The notes below the pieces were generated by a model. That model was not told the origin of the DNA, ran no database searches, and was given only the letters and a program-made list of their open reading frames with translations. A stretch of 64,000 nucleotides of DNA from Enchytraeus crypticus. Lineage: Eukaryota; Annelida; Clitellata; Enchytraeida; Enchytraeidae. The DNA lies in assembly GCA_905160935.1 (NCBI GenBank), contig CAJHZI010000649.1, positions 1 to 64,000 of the forward strand, given 5' to 3'. Made by a program: the position numbers and the translations under genes. Shown here piece after piece: positions 35,005-50,413 of the stretch (within the stretch, counting starts at the first letter, position 1; every line of letters starts with the position of its first letter).

Positions 35005-38000
35005 TGCACTGCCCAGTTGCAGGTCCATGGTATAAGCATTTGCTCTTATGTGTTTTCCATTTTCCTCTTCACGTCTCAATAGAGGCTTACTTTTTGTATC
35101 TTCTTCTTCTTCCCTTTAATCCCAGTTTAACTAGGGTCAAGATACGAATGGACCTACTCCACTCCTCTTTCTCCCATACCATATCAAAATCTCTTCCATT
35201 CATTTGAGAAATATTTTTAGCAATTTCAGGAGCCTAGGCGCTCACCAACCGGATGCCGTTTCTGACGTTGGTTTGGATCTTAGTGCTTTAGTGGCCTTCT
35301 ACGACACGTGCAGCTACCGGTTAGTCTATTCTTCAAACAACCCGGACACAACACGAGGAAGGCCTACTGGATGTATAATTTATAATTTATATGCCCCTTT
35401 TATTTCACCGAATTGCGGTATCATTTACATATATAAGTACTCAATAATAACAAAGTGAATGGGCATCATCTTCAGCGAAGCGAGAAATGCATTACATGTA
35501 CGAGATATAGCATACGAAACACAAAGAACATGAAATTCACTAAATATGTATCCGAAAAGTGCAAGAGAAGGAACGTTAGACAAAATAAATTATACGCAGT
35601 GAAGAGGTTGCCTCCTAATTCTAAAAGCACGCATTCAGGCCTACTTCACATTGTTATTCAACTGACTATTCTCAAAGAAACGACGAAAGTAAAACTTCCA
35701 GTTTACTTTTGAAACTCTTGCACATTAATACCGGTTATAAGGTACATTTATTCAGTATTCAGTAACTAGTTTATATTATATTAGTCTGTTATTAATAGTC
35801 TGCTTGATATCTCTACCCATGAATTTAATAGTAACTACTACCGTACTCCTTCTACTGTTCTGTCAGTTGACATGTCCAATGCATATGTTACAGACTTTCC
35901 TCATCAAGGGCGATCCTCACTGTGCGTGAGGTTTCCATAGACCATCTTTTAATTTATTTCCTAACAACAGCCAAGCCGGTATCAAGCATTTGATGTAGAA
36001 TCTAACGTTTAACAAATATGACTTCTAAGATGGTTTCCTATTGTCTTTCAAAATTGTCGTCGATGCTGTCGTGGTCGATAGTCGCATTTTTGTAGTATTG
36101 TTTTTGTTGCATTACTTGGTGCTCTCCTATTACAACGCTCAGTAAACGGTTTAGCTATTTTCCAGTGAAACAATACGATTATCAAACTTTGATAGGCGTA
36201 ATGGTTGCGAGAGAATATATTTTTATAAGCTAAAGTACCTAATGTTATCGTCAATTTCCTCACTCGAAAGCGACGTCAGTAACGGGCGAGCCCAGGATTT
36301 GAATCCCCACCACATTCTGATCCGCGGTCCAATATCTGATCGATATTGTCATTGGCTCTAGCCAGTGCTCCAGCCAGCTATGTACAAATATAAGCACTGG
36401 ACATTGTCGATATAGCGCGAACTGACGCATTGTTTTGAGCAGTGCATCTGGAGGAGCCTGTTCTCTATGTTGTCATGAATAGCAGATCACTATAGTCGTT
36501 GTCATGTGATACTGCTCATATAATAAAAATGGTTTATCTGCAAATTTTGCAGAGAAAAAGAAAATAGTAGAGGTCAAGTAAAGTCATTTTAGATACTGCT
36601 GTTCCTGATGTTTTAAACCTCATTTTTGTAGGTTTACTTTATCTACAAAATTCTTTTGTGCGGTGTATAGTTAAACCATTTGATGCTGTTATACCGTCCT
36701 ATCGATTATTTGCTTATTGACACTGATTGAAGCAGTTAAAATAAAATGGGTAATAGGCAAAGCAGCGATTATTCACATACACTGTATTATTGATAAAAAT
36801 AAAAACAGCATTTAATGTATAATATTGTTAAACAAGATATTCGCCATCTGCGATATAAAGTTTCGTTTCTATTCTATTCTAATTCACAGAGTCGAAACTA
36901 GATTAATAAACGGAATCATAATTTTGCTTCATTCCAATTGTTAGTGGTTTGATTATCTTTATGACAACTCAAAAGAGCTTGCTGAATTACTGGTAAACAA
37001 TCCATCCTTATTTACTCTCGGGACGTCATATCAAGCAGAGATCTGCTCGTTAATCATATACAGCCTAATCGGCATAATCATCTAAATGAATTAATTGCTT
37101 GAGCTGACCGCTTTAGAGAGACTGGATGGTTTTATCAGAATGAAGCAAGATGACTGTGTGACATATCCACCGTAGGCTGTTTTAAATAGTTAAATAGATT
37201 TTACAGCAGTTAGTTAAACTTAGATTATTAGTTTTAAAAATTGTCCGATATGTGTTTCAGATTAACAATGAGAGTTTCAGAAGTAGCTTTCTTTGCAAAA
37301 TTTACTACTTTCTGTAAAAGTATTTTGGTTTAGATATGTATATCTATGTGGAGAAGATATGGCGTAACCGTTAGAGTGTGCGCCTCGGATGGAAGCGAAA
37401 CTGGTTAAAAGCTAAGGTTGATCAACATATGGATATCAATTTGAGTTCTGGGAACGTATATCATGCATTGGAGCTTGAGGCTAACTGGCGCTAGCTGCGC
37501 CTAACTGGCGCTTGCTGCGGCTAACAATCACAAATATACGATTAATAATCAAGGAAAGGATTGACAATAACCTGCCTTGAACCTGTAAAGCAGTCTCGAA
37601 GGCCGGTCAGCAGCCGGTCTAAACTGCTGTAAAAATTGTTGGAGATTATTGTTATTATTTATTATGTAAAATGATTCGATTGCCCTTCGGAAAGTTGTTC
37701 GACTGTAAATCAGTAGGTGCATGGCTCAAATTCAGTGTTTCGCACCGTCGCTGACATGTTTTCGAGACAAGAATCTGACTTAAAGCATGTCTTTAGGTTT
37801 AGCTTAAGATAAATTGATTGATTTAGACTACAAAAGATTGTATACTGAACAAAGTTGTAAGCTTATCTCTCAGTAGCAATACATTTGAAAATTTTCTCTG
37901 GATAAAATGTATGTCATAAATTCTTATTTGGAGGTTGAGATGGCAGATTTGAGATGAAAATCAGCCGCACAACCGGCCTCTGTAAAAATAGTCCCCGCTA

Positions 38001-41000
38001 TATTGCAAACGATATTACGTTTAGCGTGATTGAGAACTTACGAGGCTATATACGTGCATTTTTACAAATATCTGTTTCTCTTATGTACTTTATACTGATA
38101 ATAATTCCAATTAGTCTACCACAGTTAATTGTAGGTTATTTGTAATGAAATAAATAACATTTAACCGCTGTTGCTTTCGCTTATACGGTAATTAATTTAA
38201 AAAAACCTGAAAATCTACGCGGCTCAATCAACTCAGCCAGATAATAATCCTTTCTAAACTACAAGCTCCTTTCTAATAGACAAATTACAAATATTTAATT
38301 TAACTGTTTTTATTCTCGCATGAGGTTTAAAAGCTGAACCTAAGTTTACGTATGTTGAGTTTCGTATGCTGCTCAATCACTATGAAGTATTGTCGTGCAC
38401 AACCAGGAAGGGAGTCTACCCTGCTTTCAGGCAAAGTGATACAAGTCCAGCACTCAAACAAAACATTAAGAAATTACGATTGCTTGCATCATTCAATCAA
38501 TTTTATAAAAGGCACCATTTCCATAGCGGTATTTTGGGTCGATGAGCGGTCGATGAGACTGCTTTACAGTTTTCTGTTGCGATTTTCTCTTTTTTGTGAT
38601 TAGCCACTTTTTTTGCAATTAACAACGTCAGTTAGCAATTGGGCACCATACAAGAACAAACTTTAAGAGAAATTAAGGGGATGCCCATTTGTAGCCGACC
38701 GACTTGTGTTTTGAACCCAGATCACTTGTTCTGGAGACGAATTCGCTAAACTTACGGCCTTATCCTTTCCCCAATATAACCTTGCCTATATAATTAACGA
38801 CACCTGCAGTCCACGGTAGGTCTATTCTTCAGCAACCCGGACACAACACAGGGAAATCTTTATCCATATCTTTGTTCTTATTCTTTGTCTTTGCTCTTAT
38901 TCTATATCGTTGTTCTTATTCTATATCTTTGTTCTTATTCTATATCTTTGTTCTTATTATATATCTTTGCAATGGCATAGCAAAACAAGTTTCACGAGAA
39001 ACCTGTCATGTTTTACTGGTTCAGCAAGTGTCACACTATAACAGGATAAAATTTCACGTCCGATCCTTCATTCAAAGAGGATATGAGCGACGTGGTAATC
39101 AGTAACTAGAGTTTACTATCAACTGCTAGTCTGATCAAATATAGTCTATAATAGAATAAAATATAAAATAAAATATCAAGCGTCATTTAGCTCAATGTTG
39201 TTATGGACAACAAGATTATAATTGTGTTTCGTTGTTGGGGGTAATAAATGTAAGAACACAGTAATCAGTGATGTAGCTTTAAACACGTACACGTATATTG
39301 CAGCAAGATCTCCATCGAAGAAGCAATCCTATTAAAACAAAAGTATCATAAAAGGTTAATGTGAAATCCTGCAGATAGGATTTTCACAGTTTTATCGTTG
39401 TGCAGATTGCTAGTTTAGTAATCCAACGGTTCTCGATGTCTTACAATGACAAGATGGATATTGTAAATTAAATTATCTGAAGCGGACGGGCCAGGAACAT
39501 TCAAGGGTCAGTAGGTCCCAGAAACTGATAAAATGTCGAAATCGTTAATATTGGATATTAACAAGCAACATAATTCTTAATTTTTGTAAGAAGAATATCG
39601 CTGGATTATCACATTTCTAAATATAATCTGATATTTTTATAAATAATAATAATTAATAATTTTTAAATAATATTTTTATAATATCGGAAGTTAATAGTGG
39701 TTAAGATAACATCCCCAATCTCGTCTATAACATAGACGAGACCATGACTAGACCATGACTAGACCATGCCATATACGATATCGTTTATATGACATGGTCT
39801 AGTCATATACGATATCATTTATATGACATGGTCTAGTCATATACTATATCATTTATATGATATGGTCTAGTCATATACTATATCATTTATATGACATGGT
39901 CTAGTCATATACTATATCATTTATATGACATGGTTTAGTCATATACGATATCATTTATATGACATGGTCTAGTCATATACTATATCATTTATATGACATG
40001 GTCTAGTAGGTATTATGATATTTCGGACGCATACTGAACGGATAAACACACATTTAAGACCTAGCATAGCCATGTCTATATCAGTCTTATATCTAAATAG
40101 TCTTTTTTGTAAAGAAACACGATACTAGGTATTCTACCCAAGTCCTATTCCGGCTGTTAACTAACAAATGCAAGATTCTTAAAATTAAATGGATAACTTG
40201 AATGTTTTAATAGTAAGCCTACGTGCGCACCATAATTAAATGCTCAAGTTAAGCCACAAAATTAAAAAATCTAACATTTCTTACAAGTCGCGAAAAGTAA
40301 CTTTATTTCTTGTTATGCGCACAGTTTGCATGATTCTTTTAAAGTTTATTTCTTCTTTAAGCTAATTATAGTATATAGTGTCATTACTTGCTGAGTTTCT
40401 TTGAATAGAATTATCGTGGAAGAGTAATTTTATTTTTGAAATTACCTGAATATTCGATAAAACCATGTCAGGTTTGTTGCGAAATATTTAATTTACTTAT
40501 TTGACGAAGTGGCATAATGCTACGAATGACTTCTAGTTCATCCATGTTCCAGTTGTTAGGCTAGTATCATGTTATTAACAAAAATTACAAAACATATTCT
40601 ACATCACGTCTTACGGTTCCATTTTCGCTGAAATGCCTGATATACATTATTTTTATCGCAACTCGAAGCAGCATTGCATGATCTCCAGTATTTTCAATGC
40701 CAGCCTTATTAGTTTGTCTATTTGAGACGAGAATAATTATTCTATTTGTTAGACGAAATTTTTAGAGAATATAATAGACTCTATTGACAGTTTTCGAGAA
40801 AGCAAACCCCAACTAGGCGTACCTTCTTATAAAAATACTCTAGAAGCAATTATTATTTTACATAATTGTCTAGGAAACATTATGAAATGTTCCTTTAATA
40901 ATCGGTTCGGATATTTTTAATTTATTACAATATGTTTTTATTGATAATTGTGACAAAATTTATTACTAAATAAATGAAATGTCATCGAATTCGACCTGAA

Positions 41001-43158
41001 AAATATCAAAACAGACAAGAAGCAGCACTTGAAGCAAATTAATAGGTTCACTTAACAATGCAAGTAAAATTATTAATTAATCATATTTGTGAAGCAAATC
41101 ATGTGCCATTAAATAAAGGAAAAATAAATTTCAGAAGTATGAGATGGAATCATTTGTTTGTCCATGCCATATTTTCTTTTAAAAAAACTATACTGAAGCA
41201 GCAAAATATGTGCCTTTATTTGAAAAAACACTTGTGCATTTAAAATTTCATTGAACTTTTTCTATATTTATCCAATTTTGTCACTATTACAATACTTTTC
41301 TCTATCAAATTAAGATGACTATATTTTCACGCTAATCACTGCGGGAATGCCTTGTTAGCTAGATATATTATTTAATGTGCCCTGAGTTAGGGCTAGCTAA
41401 AGTTAGGGCTAAAGTTAGGGCTAGCTGTTATAATAGTCTTTAAATTTAAAATCGAGCATCTTAACTATTTTACAGCACGATATGCAATATATGTAGAGTA
41501 GCGTTTAGATTTTTGTTGAGATTATAGTAACATATCTAGGCCCAACTGATATACCAAATGAAAATGATAGGTAGACCAGCGCATCGGGTGAACGCAAATG
41601 TTACGTGACTCGCGTAAAAACTTATCTTAAAATTTCCAAATCATAGAAACCTTAGAAACGATGAACATAAATGCAAACGATTATAATGATTAACTTTTTA
41701 ATATTAGTTTTAAGAAAATATTTTATTAACTTTGCAGTAATTAGATCATGGATTTCTCGCCATGAAAGAATTTTTCAAAGTAAAGATTAACACTAGAAGA
41801 CATGATATTTAAACGAGGATCTTTTATCAGCTCCTGTTATTAAGTTTATAAAATTATCAATAAAGAATGGAAAGAAGAACTGTTTGCGTCATGTCCTGAG
41901 AGGGAATAGTTTACTAAAAGTTTGAAGGAAGAAAAGAAAGAAAAGTGGTTAGAGAAAGACCAAAACCTGGAAAACTGAAAATTTTTATAACTAATTCGTT
42001 TGTTGATATCAGCAGAAAAAGACAGGATAGAATATGTGAAGGAGTTCTATGCCATGGACCAGCCAATAGACAGTGCACTGAGAGAGCGAAAACAGTATCG
42101 AAGCGCGCGAACGATAGTTGCCCGATAATTGCATTAAGTCTCTGAAATAGGCTTACAGGTTTAATATAGAACTGACTCTGTGTGATAAGATAATCAAAAA
42201 TATTTGTTAACTTCTTAATTTTCTCACATTAAGACAATGGAAGCAAGCAACAGGATCAGTATTTGAATACTGTTTCTTAGGCGAATGAATTTATAATTAA
42301 ATATAATAACTTACAATTTTCAAATAATTTCGTAGTTTTAATTCAATTATCTAAACATTATCTTTAATTTTTAACTTAAAATTACTAGGCCCAATCCCTT
42401 TTATAAAGCTAAGGTAGGAATAAAAAGCAGAAACAATAACTAACAATTTTGGTATTTAGCAATACAATTAACATTCTGGTATTAAATCTCAATTTTATCC
42501 TTTTCTAGCTAAGTTCTACGTTAAGATTTGGAAACTACAGATAGCCTTGCATTAAATTACCGATTAAGGTAATGCTAGTACTCCTACTGAACTGAAAGTG
42601 TGGTAAAAGTGTGTACCTTGGACTTGCTAAAACACCAATTGAAGAGAAAGTACTACGTTAAAACAGGTTGCAACAAACTGTCAAAAACACAAATCTATTG
42701 AAAGGAAAAAGTTTACTAAATTCACAGAGAAGTAGTAATAGGAATCTGTTGAACCCAAGCTTAACCCCGACCCCCTTGCTCCTCTGACCCTTGCCCCCCT
42801 CCCCCCCCCCCTCCACAACACGAAACGGAAATCCTCCGGGGAAACAACAAACCAGTGACACTTTGATCACAGCATATTGATCGACGGAATCTCATTACCC
42901 ATCCACTGAGCGTTCAATAAGCAAAGAGTTTTTCTAGAATTTTCTTCCACCACATTTACATAAGGTTCAGAAATCCTAAGTTGATGGAACGTGCGGTACC
43001 GTATTGTTCGGAACTACGACACAGCACGCAATATGTAAGACAAAGAGAAAATAGTAAACGAGAATTGTCTGCAAAAACCGCTGCATAGTGACCGTATCTT
43101 GAAGTCGAACTGAGAAAAATTTAGAATTACAACCCTTGTATGACTATATCTATATACA

Positions 43159-43206
<48 letters not shown>

Positions 43207-46200
43207 TATTTCAGTTGCTGAAAATATTTGGAAGGGTATTTTTCACGCTGTTATTGGTATTAAAAACGTAAATTAGATCAATCTGAAAATGCTCCTTTTA
43301 CATAGAATGTTTGGTTTTTTCATTTTCTTTCATTTGTAAATGTTTTGAATTCAGTGGAAAAGAATACTATTGTTGTATACTGGTGCAAAACTTGTTTATA
43401 TAGCTAATTATAAAGCGATATCTGTTAATGTAAACTTCTGGACCAGGGCTTCAATCCTTTCATATAGTTTTATTTGTATTATTTTATTAATTAGGTTTTT
43501 CTTCTGTTAATCGTCATCATTTCGAATTGGATAGGATCGTCTACTATGAAACTGTCACAAAATGAGAGCAACTATGACAGGATAAGCGTTACCATGTTTC
43601 GTCCTATTATATAAGCGCTACCATGCTTCGTCCTATTATATAAGCAGTACCATACTCCGCCCTATTATATTAGCGTTACCATACTCCGTCCTATTATATA
43701 AGCGTTGCCATACTTCGTCGTACGATATATGCGTTACCTTTGTTTCATCCTATGATATAAGCTTTACTAATCCCGTCCCATGATATAAGAAAGTCGTTTG
43801 TGAAGATTTGGGTTGTCAAATATTGATTTAGAAAGTTGCAGAAAATTTAATGCATTATTCCGATTGAATTTAGTGAAAATATTAAAATTGTCAAACTGGA
43901 TCAGTTTGTAATTTATAGTAAGTAATTAGACAATAATTGTTTTTCCACATGTATAATTGAATATTGATAATTTGTTAGTAATGTTAAAACGTTAAGTTAT
44001 TTGACAAGCTTAGCACAATTAAACATAAGTTAGATTAATATACATGCGTTTAAATGTTCATAATCTTCCAGTAACTGCAATGAAAAGGTTCTAACAAGTG
44101 TGCTACCAAAACAGTGTTTAGAATAAAAAGCATATGTAACTAGAAACACTAAACTTTATCTTTTAGAAACCCTACCGGTCTACTTTCAGGACGCCTGACG
44201 TACGAAATGCTTCCTCTATTTGGAGAAAAGCAATTACCGAAAATTGTCTCCTTCGCCGCCATCGTCAGAGCTTCCTGATCGAACGAGACAAAGAGAATTG
44301 AAAATTTTCTTATCTGGAAAAGAACAGAGGAGCAGTTTATCTAAGATTTGGGGCGAGTATAGACGAAAGCATGACAAGACGTCCTGAGAATCTTTCCTCT
44401 TTTCATACTGTCCCCATTAATTTTTTTGTGAACGATAGAAATTTCAGTTGAAATATTATGGATTATAAATGAAAGGGGGTATGCCAACTTCAAGTGCACC
44501 TAAAATTTCATTTGCAAATGAATCCGGGCTTTACTGATGATAACTTCGGAGATGAGAAATTAAATGAAGAAATTTGATGGGATCTACGAAATGAAAGATG
44601 TTAGATCTGAAACTGATAGGAAATTCCCGTTGAATTATTAGCTGTTATCAATTACAAGTGTAGAACCTAAAACTGATGAAAATTTCCAGTAGAATTATTA
44701 CATGTTTTAGATGCGAATGTAAGATCTAAAACTGATCAAAATTCCTATCTACTTATTAGCTGTTATTAATTGCAAAAGTGTATGATCTAAAAATGGTTCA
44801 AAGCTACAGACAATTTCATACTAAAATGCCATTAGCAGCAATTCTGTATTTAATATATTAGCAAGTAGCAGGCTATTTGCTATATTTCTAGTATAAGAGT
44901 AATCATCATTGTCTTTCTTTGAATCTCGGTTTCGCTAGGGTCGGGATACGAATATACCTTCTCCACTCCTTTCTCTGGATTGGGAACCCTTCCATCCGTT
45001 TTAGAAATGCTTGTGGTTATTTCTGGAGTCATGCCCTTTCTGGCTTTGGTTTGAATCTTAGTGCTTTGTGGCCTTTTACGACACCTGCAGTCTACAATTG
45101 GTCTATTCTTCAGTAACCCGAACCCAACACGGGTAGTTTCTAGTAAATATTATTTTTAAATATGATCAAAAATTGCTCTATCACTGTAATTGCATCAAAT
45201 GAGTGGTGTTAAAGCTTCTTTTGTTTAATTCCCTTTACCTTTCGACTAGTTTTCTGGATTTTGGAATTTGCACAATTTTAGACCTCTCTTTTAGACTACC
45301 TACTTGGATTAGTCTCAATAGTGCTCGATGTTGTCATGGACCACAGTGGCAGTGGCACTCTAATTATTGCTATTATTGCGACTAACATCAGGAAGTTTGA
45401 TATTCTGGAAAAAAGTATTTATTAAAAGCTGGTAAAGCTAAGGTTAACGTCAGTTTCAGCACTCGAAAGCGATGTCAGTGGCGGATGAGCCCAGAATTTG
45501 AATCAGCACATACTGATCCTCGGTCGAGTGTCTTACCGACTTCGCCACTATGTATAGCCAGTGGCGAAGCCAGTAATTTAATTAACTTAATTAAATTACG
45601 TTTTAGAGTTGGATTCAGCCTTAACACCCATGATATTAAATAAAAAGATTAAATTAAAATTAGACTCAGCCATTAATTTATTTTGCAGGCTCTAAGCATG
45701 TTGTGTCATCACCAAAAATATTTCTCTCGAATTACATAAGCCATTATTTTCAGTAAATAGTCAGTGCAGATCTATAGTAATTGAATTACATTTACAACTT
45801 GCTTAGTCGGGTGTTGGCAACGGATCTACAATGTAGAATGGATTGATAATGAATAGATTGAAAGAATGGATTGTTGATAACTTTACCACAGTCACAAAAC
45901 ATAAACATTTTAAAACATCTGCCACACATCCGAAAATTGTTTAGTATAATGTGAACTAAGCAATCCTATAGTTAATTAGACAATCATATCTTATCGGTTT
46001 AGTGATGCCATATTAAAATGTTATTTTTTAGTGAAATTTAAATATTTCTCACAAATTCTTCTTTACGTAGTGTACTTGTATATCGACGTAAATTGCTCTG
46101 CATTCAATATTTTATTTTCTTAGAGACGTACATTGAATTCTGACATTCTGCTGCATTACGCTCTACTAATGATGGCTCGACTAATGGTGGCTCCTCTAAT

Positions 46201-49200
46201 GATGGTTCCACTAATGATGGCTCCACTAATGTTGACTCCACTAATGGTGTCAACGTCCAAAGTTTCATCGTTTATTCACAAAGTTAATATAAATTCCTTC
46301 CTCTTATACTAAGAGTTGAACAAGAAAGGGCGTTACGATATTTCATCATCTCTTTTTGGAGGCACACAGTAGGAAATTCCTCCATGCGGGTGAATAAAGC
46401 TATGATTCTGTACAATGTTACGATTAACACGTGTCGCATGGACATTAAGGATTAAGGATTTAGTGGAGCACAGCTTTCTAGTATTGTTTGATTGTCCAGT
46501 CCTTAGTTCCTCTGTCGTCAGTTACATTTCTGGTTTGTCTAAAATGTGATAACTAATACTGATGTGAATTTCGAATATTTAATTACGAATGCGAATAACG
46601 AATACGAACTACGAATACTAATTATGAATACGAATTACGTATACGAATTAGGAATACGAATTGCAAATACGAATTTCGAATACTACTTACGAATTATGAA
46701 ATGCGAATTATAAATACGAATTGAAGGCATATGACGTTAGACTTTGATTGAGATGGTAACTGTTTCAGGAGCTCCGGTGGATGTCGGGATAACTATGCAT
46801 GTATCAAGTGTCAGTTCTATTGCTGAAGTAAACATGGTGCGTGTTTTATTTATTAAAGTAATCGACCATAATTCGATACCTTAAATGAAACGCAACACAT
46901 ACTGTAACAAAATTTCCTTATGATGATAAACATTATGGTTAATTCAAAGTCATATGCTACAATCGTAAACATTATGTTTGACGTCCATATCCGAGTTAGT
47001 GGAATTTATACATTTTAATCTTGAATAGTCCATGGGAGTTCAATCATCACGGGTCCGTTATTTAAAATCTCCCGATGTTATCTCACGTGCTAAAATGTGA
47101 ACTATTTTAACGTTCAATTTCTTAAATCAGAAACCACAGGCATTACATAATTTGTATATTTTTGTTACTTCTTAAAAATTATACATGTAATTATAAATTA
47201 TACATTCTATTTATTTTAGTAAAGCGAATTTGTATTAGTAAAGGGTTGACACCAACAGATATAACAACAAGCTTGTAATTCATCCATATGCCTGTCGTGT
47301 GAAAGTCCTAGATGTTTCTCTAAAAGGACTCCCTTTATGATTTCTGATATAAAGCTGGACTACACGCACGAAACGCTTGACCTCTTCCATAATAATTTTC
47401 AAGGACTTCTCTCTAGTACGACTTTAATCTGATTTATTGCCAATAAATCGATTGAATGGTAGACGTTCTGAACGCACGATCAGAGCTTAGAACCAATTGG
47501 TAGATCGATATTTAATCCAGGATTCTAATTTAGAATAAAAGCCCAGGATTTTAGAGCGGAATGGCAAATCGCATCAGTGAGCCAATCTCGATTCACAGAT
47601 GGTTGGACGGGATAGAATCCGGTTAATGGGGAAGCCTCGGGAAGATGGATGTGCTGCGAGCTCAGACGCTATTGTTAGCTACTTTTTGAGACGAATTTTT
47701 TCATACATTTCTTTAAATAAAGTGGTCCTTATACGGAATATTATGTAATTTTATTTCACCAAATTTAAGGCAATATGAAACACATACAATACAAATCAAA
47801 TACAACATGAATCAATATAAAGAAAACAAAGAAAGTAAACGGATATAACTAGATGCACTAGAGAAACTTTGTAACTCTATTTTGTTAAGACTCATAGCTG
47901 GAATACCATATTACAATATTGGTAACACCTGAGAATATATCGGTTTCATCAATACATCTATGGGCGCCTGGGTACCAAGCCTTCCTAAAATGGTATTAAC
48001 AGCAGTATAGAATTCCCCCTGACAATATTCCATTCACATTTGAAAAAAATTGTCGCACAAAATATTTATACCTAAGTAGGTTATTTCATTTATCCAGTTA
48101 ATGCATGTATTTCTAATGCAAAGCGGCTTACAATGTTCCTATTGTTTGTATAATCTGTGCTGTAATGAACAAATAATAAACTTTAAAATGAGCATTGCAT
48201 CTTGGGCCTATTCGTATGCAATGACATTAGCTACATTTATGGAAAGGTCTAATTTAGAAAATACACTATCACCGATATCAAATAATTTTTGCAAGTCACT
48301 GACAGATAAGCTAAGAAAGACTATGTCATCCGCATAAATGAAGCTATTTAAACACTGGTATTTAATGAAGCAACATTATTTAGACCGTCTTAATGTGTCT
48401 AATGCCACATCAACAAAACGTGAAAATAACACAGGTGAAAGTACTCCACCATGTTTAACTCCAGACATTAGAGGTGCATAATAGGAAATTGAGCCAAACT
48501 AATTTATTGTTGTTCCATAATATTAGGACACTCAGTTATAAAATAGTTAAATGTTGTTTTGTCATTAGAGTCAAATAGGCTGGAAAACTTTATGAAAAAG
48601 CGTAGCTTCATGTAATTCTCAATCCATATTAGTTCAGTTATTTGCAATGCTATTTTATGCTAGAATGTCTCAATAGGGTATGGGTAATGTCGTGAAGTTT
48701 TAACTGACAGATCCTGAGGTGAATTGAACTCTTGCGAGTTCGAATCCCAGCCGCGCTGATCACAGAGTAAAATCTCGGACATTCACTGGACTGGTTATAC
48801 GGAAAATTGATAAATTGCCTAACGGTATAAGCATGTGGAATTAAAAGTGATAGATATCGACATAGTTGATCATTTCACTATAATGTGTGTTTACTTTACT
48901 GCGTTCTTAATATTATTTCTGAGTAATTGTATCTGTACTCTACCCTGTAATCTGTTATCTGTAATGCAATCTTACAAAACAGGATTTCACACTCGACTTT
49001 TACTTTCGTCAGCATTGGCAGGACGACCGACTTACGTTCAACACGACGTATGACGAGCTTTGCATTAGCAACGAAATGCTAGACAAGATCTGGTGGCCTG
49101 ATACATTTTTTGCCAACGCGAAGTCGGCCAGTTTTCACCCGGCAACAACCAAGAACGCATTTCTCCGCATCAACGCTACTGGATGGGTGACGCAAAGCCT

Positions 49201-49341
49201 GAGGTCTGTATAGAGTGCTAAATTACGAAATGTCTAGTTTTAAATACAGACCTTAGAAAAGTGTTTCCAGAATTGTATTTTCTGGTTTCTTGTTCTTGAA
49301 AATCAAAAGCCTATATATAGGTCTATATATGCAAGTTAGCC

Positions 49342-49373
<32 letters not shown>

Positions 49374-50376
49374 ATGTATATTATATATATATAATATAAA
49401 TATATATAATATATATGTATATATATATTTACAAAGCAGCTGGATCAAAAACAATCATACAGAGATATAAAATAATCTAATTTTCAACAATTAAAGAAAA
49501 TTCAGAAAAGCCTACAGTTTGAAAGAGAATGCAATGAACATATGCTACCAGAACTATTTAAACAGGTTACTTATGACAAATGCTCACACCCGTTACATAT
49601 AGAACTGATTACAGCTTTAGTTTTATTTTAAGCTGCTCTGCAGCTTCACCTCATAATGATATGAAAATTCTCAAAGCTTCTAGATGCGGACTTGTTTGTT
49701 CCCGCTGGCATCTTAACTCGGGAATATCACAGAAGCCGCTGCAGTAAAACAAAGTTTAAGGGAGGGTTTGCAATCTATCAATAGGACACTATCCACATGT
49801 AGATATTATATCGTAAATAGTTATTAGTTGCACAAAGCAAACTTCGTCTTAAGAAGATTAGGCTATCAATAAATAATATTGTAGGGAGGAAGATTCAAGT
49901 AATCGAGTAGGCTATCATTTAAATTCTTATCAAGATAGCAATTTCCAATCGTAACATATACATGTGAGAGTAACATATACATTGTATGTGAGAGTTTTTT
50001 AAAACTCTATTAATCAGATGGAACTCTCCACTCCACATCCGAACCAGTTAATCCTGCTAGCCTCCACTGGAAAAGTCTGAGATCTTTTTCACTAAAGCGG
50101 AATAGGAAGCCATTAGGATGCGATCAATCAAACAGTCTGTCAATTATAGTTACACAACCTCGCCGTATCGCTCCTTCTTCGCCTCTTTATCGGCTCTTCT
50201 ACCTTTCTTCGTCTTTGTTTCTCCGTACCTTTTCCAATCCACTCCGCCTTGTTTTGCTCAAAGCGGAACAATTAATTCAATTATCAGCTACTATAGATCT
50301 ATATCGCTGCTCTGGCTGAATAGCAGTCTAAGTAGACTTGTCTCCTACTTTAGTTTTCCCTCGCTCTCTCTTTCTC

Positions 50377-50413
<37 letters not shown>

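Larger units (their letters stand above)
34888..46768 (+). other. GABA receptor intron 2 (11.9 kb)
   Basis: The longest intron. It holds TA repeats, LINE termini (35002-35085, 41865-42085), family E SINE-like copies (35100-35360, 38795-38862, 44900-45130), family S SINEs (36222-36372, 45429-45560) and several minisatellites (39733-40003, 43590-43790, 44465-44800, 46157-46252, 46565-46725). The stretches 36400-37680, 40005-41860 and 42100-43160 show nothing recognisable apart from a C-run at 42793-42810. Confidence 0.6.

Noticed and set aside
41390..41425. TTAGGG words as interstitial telomere repeat
   Set aside because: Only three non-contiguous occurrences separated by CTAGCTAAAG; arthropod TTAGG arrays would be tandem.
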